A stretch of 64,000 nucleotides of DNA. Source: a virus. Under the pieces are notes generated by a model. It saw only the letters and a program-made list of their open reading frames with translations. It had not been told where the DNA came from and made no database searches. This document shows positions 62,609 to 64,000 of the stretch, piece after piece (position 1 is the stretch's first letter; the number at the start of each line of letters is the position of its first letter). Made by a program: the position numbers and the translations under genes. The DNA lies in IMG/VR virus record IMGVR_UViG_3300027749_002876, positions 460,566 to 524,565 of that record. The stretch is one strand, 5' to 3'.

Positions 62609-64000
62609 TTATTCATTTCTAGGCAATACGAATACTCTACCGCCTGCTAAAATAGCCATATAGTTTCCTATGCCACGCTCACCCATTACAGCTTGGGGGA
62701 TAACAATTTGTTGCCCGCCGCGTGGTCTGATGCCACCAGGTTCTAACATAATCATTTTATATTCTTGTCCATCAACTGTAACAGTACCTGCTTGTCTATC
62801 AGCACGTTCTGCACGAACTAATCCTTGACCGGGTATAGTTGCAGTAGATGGTGTTGCCGCCGGAGCTGGATCAGTTGCTTGTTGTGTAGCAGTGGGTTTC
62901 ATTCCACCTACTTGATTACCGTCAGCATCATATGTTACACGACCGTGTGCGGCACCTGTACCTAATGCCATTGCACCAGTCAATGCGGCGGCACCTAATT
63001 TTTGTTTCCAACCTTCGTCTACATTTTCATTAGACTTTTTCTTTGTATCAACATTGATAGCTTTACCACTACGATCTGGATTAGGATCTTCTCTACGCTT
63101 ACGTTGAGCGGCACTTGCACGACCCTTCTTACCTAAACTATGCGCTTTACTTTGAGGCAAGCATTTTGGTTTACCTTCTCCTGGTTCTCTAGCACACGGA
63201 CCTTTAATCTTTCCTTTAGTATCCATGCGAACCCATTTTTCTTTGTTGAACCAATCGTGCAAACTTTCATCTGCTTGTTCAATACCTTCTAGTATAGAAC
63301 TTTCATTCTTCTTTCCACCGTTGCCCCAGTTACTTGCACCTTTTTTACGACATTTAACTAATGCCCCAGACGCATAAGCACTTGGCCATACTTTATAACG
63401 ACTCTTTACTTTATAGTAGCAAGCATCTTTCTTTTCGTTCATTAGTTCTTCGCTAACCATTTCACCACCACAGTGTGGGCAACTATGTTGTGCTTCCGCC
63501 ACACCTTGCTGACCCGGCACTGTATCAACAATGTTTATCATTTTATCAGGAACTATTTGTACAGGAACATTGCCGTTGTATCCGGCGGCTTGGTATGCGA
63601 TAAATCTATGATTCCCATCTATTACAAAAAGTTTACCTTTGTTATTCCAAACAACTAACGGACCTAATTTCCCATTTTGTTTTAGTTGTGGTAAAAGATT
63701 GTTATTGACCCATTGAGCAACCTTTGGATCCTTCATTGACTTACCATTTTCCCACATTTGTAATTTATTAAAAGGTGCTTCAGTTACTGGCAAACTTTTC
63801 TTTATCCTGTCATCAACAGTAGCACCTTTATAAGCAGGATTTGTGTAGATAGTTACTAGTTGCTGTTCCAAGGCTTCCGCCACACCTTGCTGTCCTAGTA
63901 ATGATTGCACCCAAGGAATGAACGTGTTAATGATCCAGTCATTGTGCTGTTTGCTTTTGTCCAGTGTGCTGGAATCTGCCACACGACCGTTTATGGTCAC
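62609..64000 (-). CDS. Multi-domain late protein with repeated cleavage-like linkers, 5' end beyond window
   Basis: At least 463 aa; the true start lies to the right. A ParB/sulfiredoxin-like block (LFVIDGNHRFIAYQAAG, ~124-140) is flanked by two GQQGVAEA segments (36-43, 163-170). A zinc pair CPHCGGEM follows. The block YKVWPSAYASGALVKCRKKG (~202-221) and GPCAREPGEGKPKCLPQSKA (~267-286) resemble recurrent domains of T4-like phage proteins. A hydrophobic stretch (~334-353) and a Pro/Thr linker precede a small C-terminal beta domain. VAE-A fits T4-type prohead-protease sites, so it may be a cleaved polyprotein. Confidence 0.6.
   Translation of the reverse strand: MTINGRVADSSTLDKSKQHNDWIINTFIPWVQSLLGQQGVAEALEQQLVTIYTNPAYKGATVDDRIKKSLPVTEAPFNKLQMWENGKSMKDPKVAQWVNNNLLPQLKQNGKLGPLVVWNNKGKLFVIDGNHRFIAYQAAGYNGNVPVQIVPDKMINIVDTVPGQQGVAEAQHSCPHCGGEMVSEELMNEKKDACYYKVKSRYKVWPSAYASGALVKCRKKGASNWGNGGKKNESSILEGIEQADESLHDWFNKEKWVRMDTKGKIKGPCAREPGEGKPKCLPQSKAHSLGKKGRASAAQRKRREDPNPDRSGKAINVDTKKKSNENVDEGWKQKLGAAALTGAMALGTGAAHGRVTYDADGNQVGGMKPTATQQATDPAPAATPSTATIPGQGLVRAERADRQAGTVTVDGQEYKMIMLEPGGIRPRGGQQIVIPQAVMGERGIGNYMAILAGGRVFVLPRNE
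63492..63511 (-). repeat. 20-bp direct repeat, copy 1
   Basis: gcttccgccacaccttgctg, identical to 63873-63892; on the minus strand it encodes QQGVAEA. Confidence 0.9.
63873..63892 (-). repeat. 20-bp direct repeat, copy 2
   Basis: Perfect copy of 63492-63511, 381 bases apart (127 codons, in frame). It brackets the ParB-like module. Confidence 0.9.

Noticed and set aside
61500-62611. A gene split by the plus-strand HNH gene, as seen at queE
   Set aside because: Neither side of 61905-62608 shows a broken or duplicated coding sequence; dps and the large protein each have complete facing ends.
1-64000. tRNA genes or CRISPR arrays
   Set aside because: No cloverleaf with a GGTTCRAAT-type T-arm next to an acceptor stem was noticed, and no regularly spaced short repeats other than coding repeats. 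A dedicated scan was not possible.

Overview
The window is a continuous stretch of a large T4-like tailed-phage (myovirus) genome. Almost all of it is coding, about 95% of genes lie on the minus strand, and genes overlap by ATGA or TAATG junctions. I see no rRNA, tRNA, CRISPR array or insertion sequence. The T4-type signature genes are a family B DNA polymerase (gp43-like), a sliding clamp (gp45-like), a DsbA-like protein, a T4-type ATP-dependent DNA ligase and a FEN-type 5' nuclease. T4 late-promoter octamers (TATAAATA and variants) are also present. The host cannot be fixed from the sequence. Sigma70-type promoters with TTGACA / 17 bp / TATAAT spacing, a phasin-like gene and lipoprotein genes point to a Gram-negative proteobacterium, plausibly aquatic.

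Layout (bases): 1-3350 is an accessory strip of small unknown genes, many driven by near-identical copies of one strong promoter. 3398-12744 holds a proteostasis block (ClpP, ClpS, Hsp20, DnaK, bS21, ClpX), interleaved with putative capsid-cargo genes, an SprT-like protease and a catalytically degenerate phosphoesterase. 12782-16009 is an envelope trio (periplasmic protein, lipoprotein, multi-span membrane protein). 16017-27605 is a long run of small genes with DNA ligase, a gamma-glutamylcyclotransferase-like protein and a family of small KFAELIV paralogues. 27602-32955 carries nucleic-acid enzymes: FEN nuclease, GIY-YIG-like, ParB-like, a nuclease-methyltransferase fusion and UvsE. 33036-45543 mixes sugar/nucleotidyl-transfer genes with the deazaguanine pathway (QueE, QueD, FolE, a QueD-like protein). 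45545-51536 has DpdA-like transglycosylase, clamp, polymerase, DsbA-like and TilS. 51589-64000 is a late region of modular fibre-like proteins alternating with cargo proteins, then a Dps-like ferritin, an HNH gene and a large multi-domain protein.

How it fits together: FolE, QueD, QueE and the DpdA-like enzyme form most of a route that puts a 7-deazaguanine base into DNA. The Clp/DnaK/Hsp20 set looks like a phage-owned protein quality-control system, and the leaders of hsp20 and dnaK resemble ROSE RNA thermometers. Several late genes start with a short peptide (MRATEFLIE-like) resembling the T4 capsid-targeting sequence. Their products are an ADP-ribosyltransferase-like protein, an amidoligase-like protein, a GH19 lysozyme-like protein, a metalloprotease and unknowns, so they are candidates for proteins packaged in the head and ejected into the host.

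The clearest structural curiosities are an HNH gene that splits queE and leaves a duplicated 17-codon 5' fragment, and two promoter classes placed so close to ATG codons that the mRNAs are predicted to be leaderless. All functional calls come from reading motifs by eye; no database search was possible.
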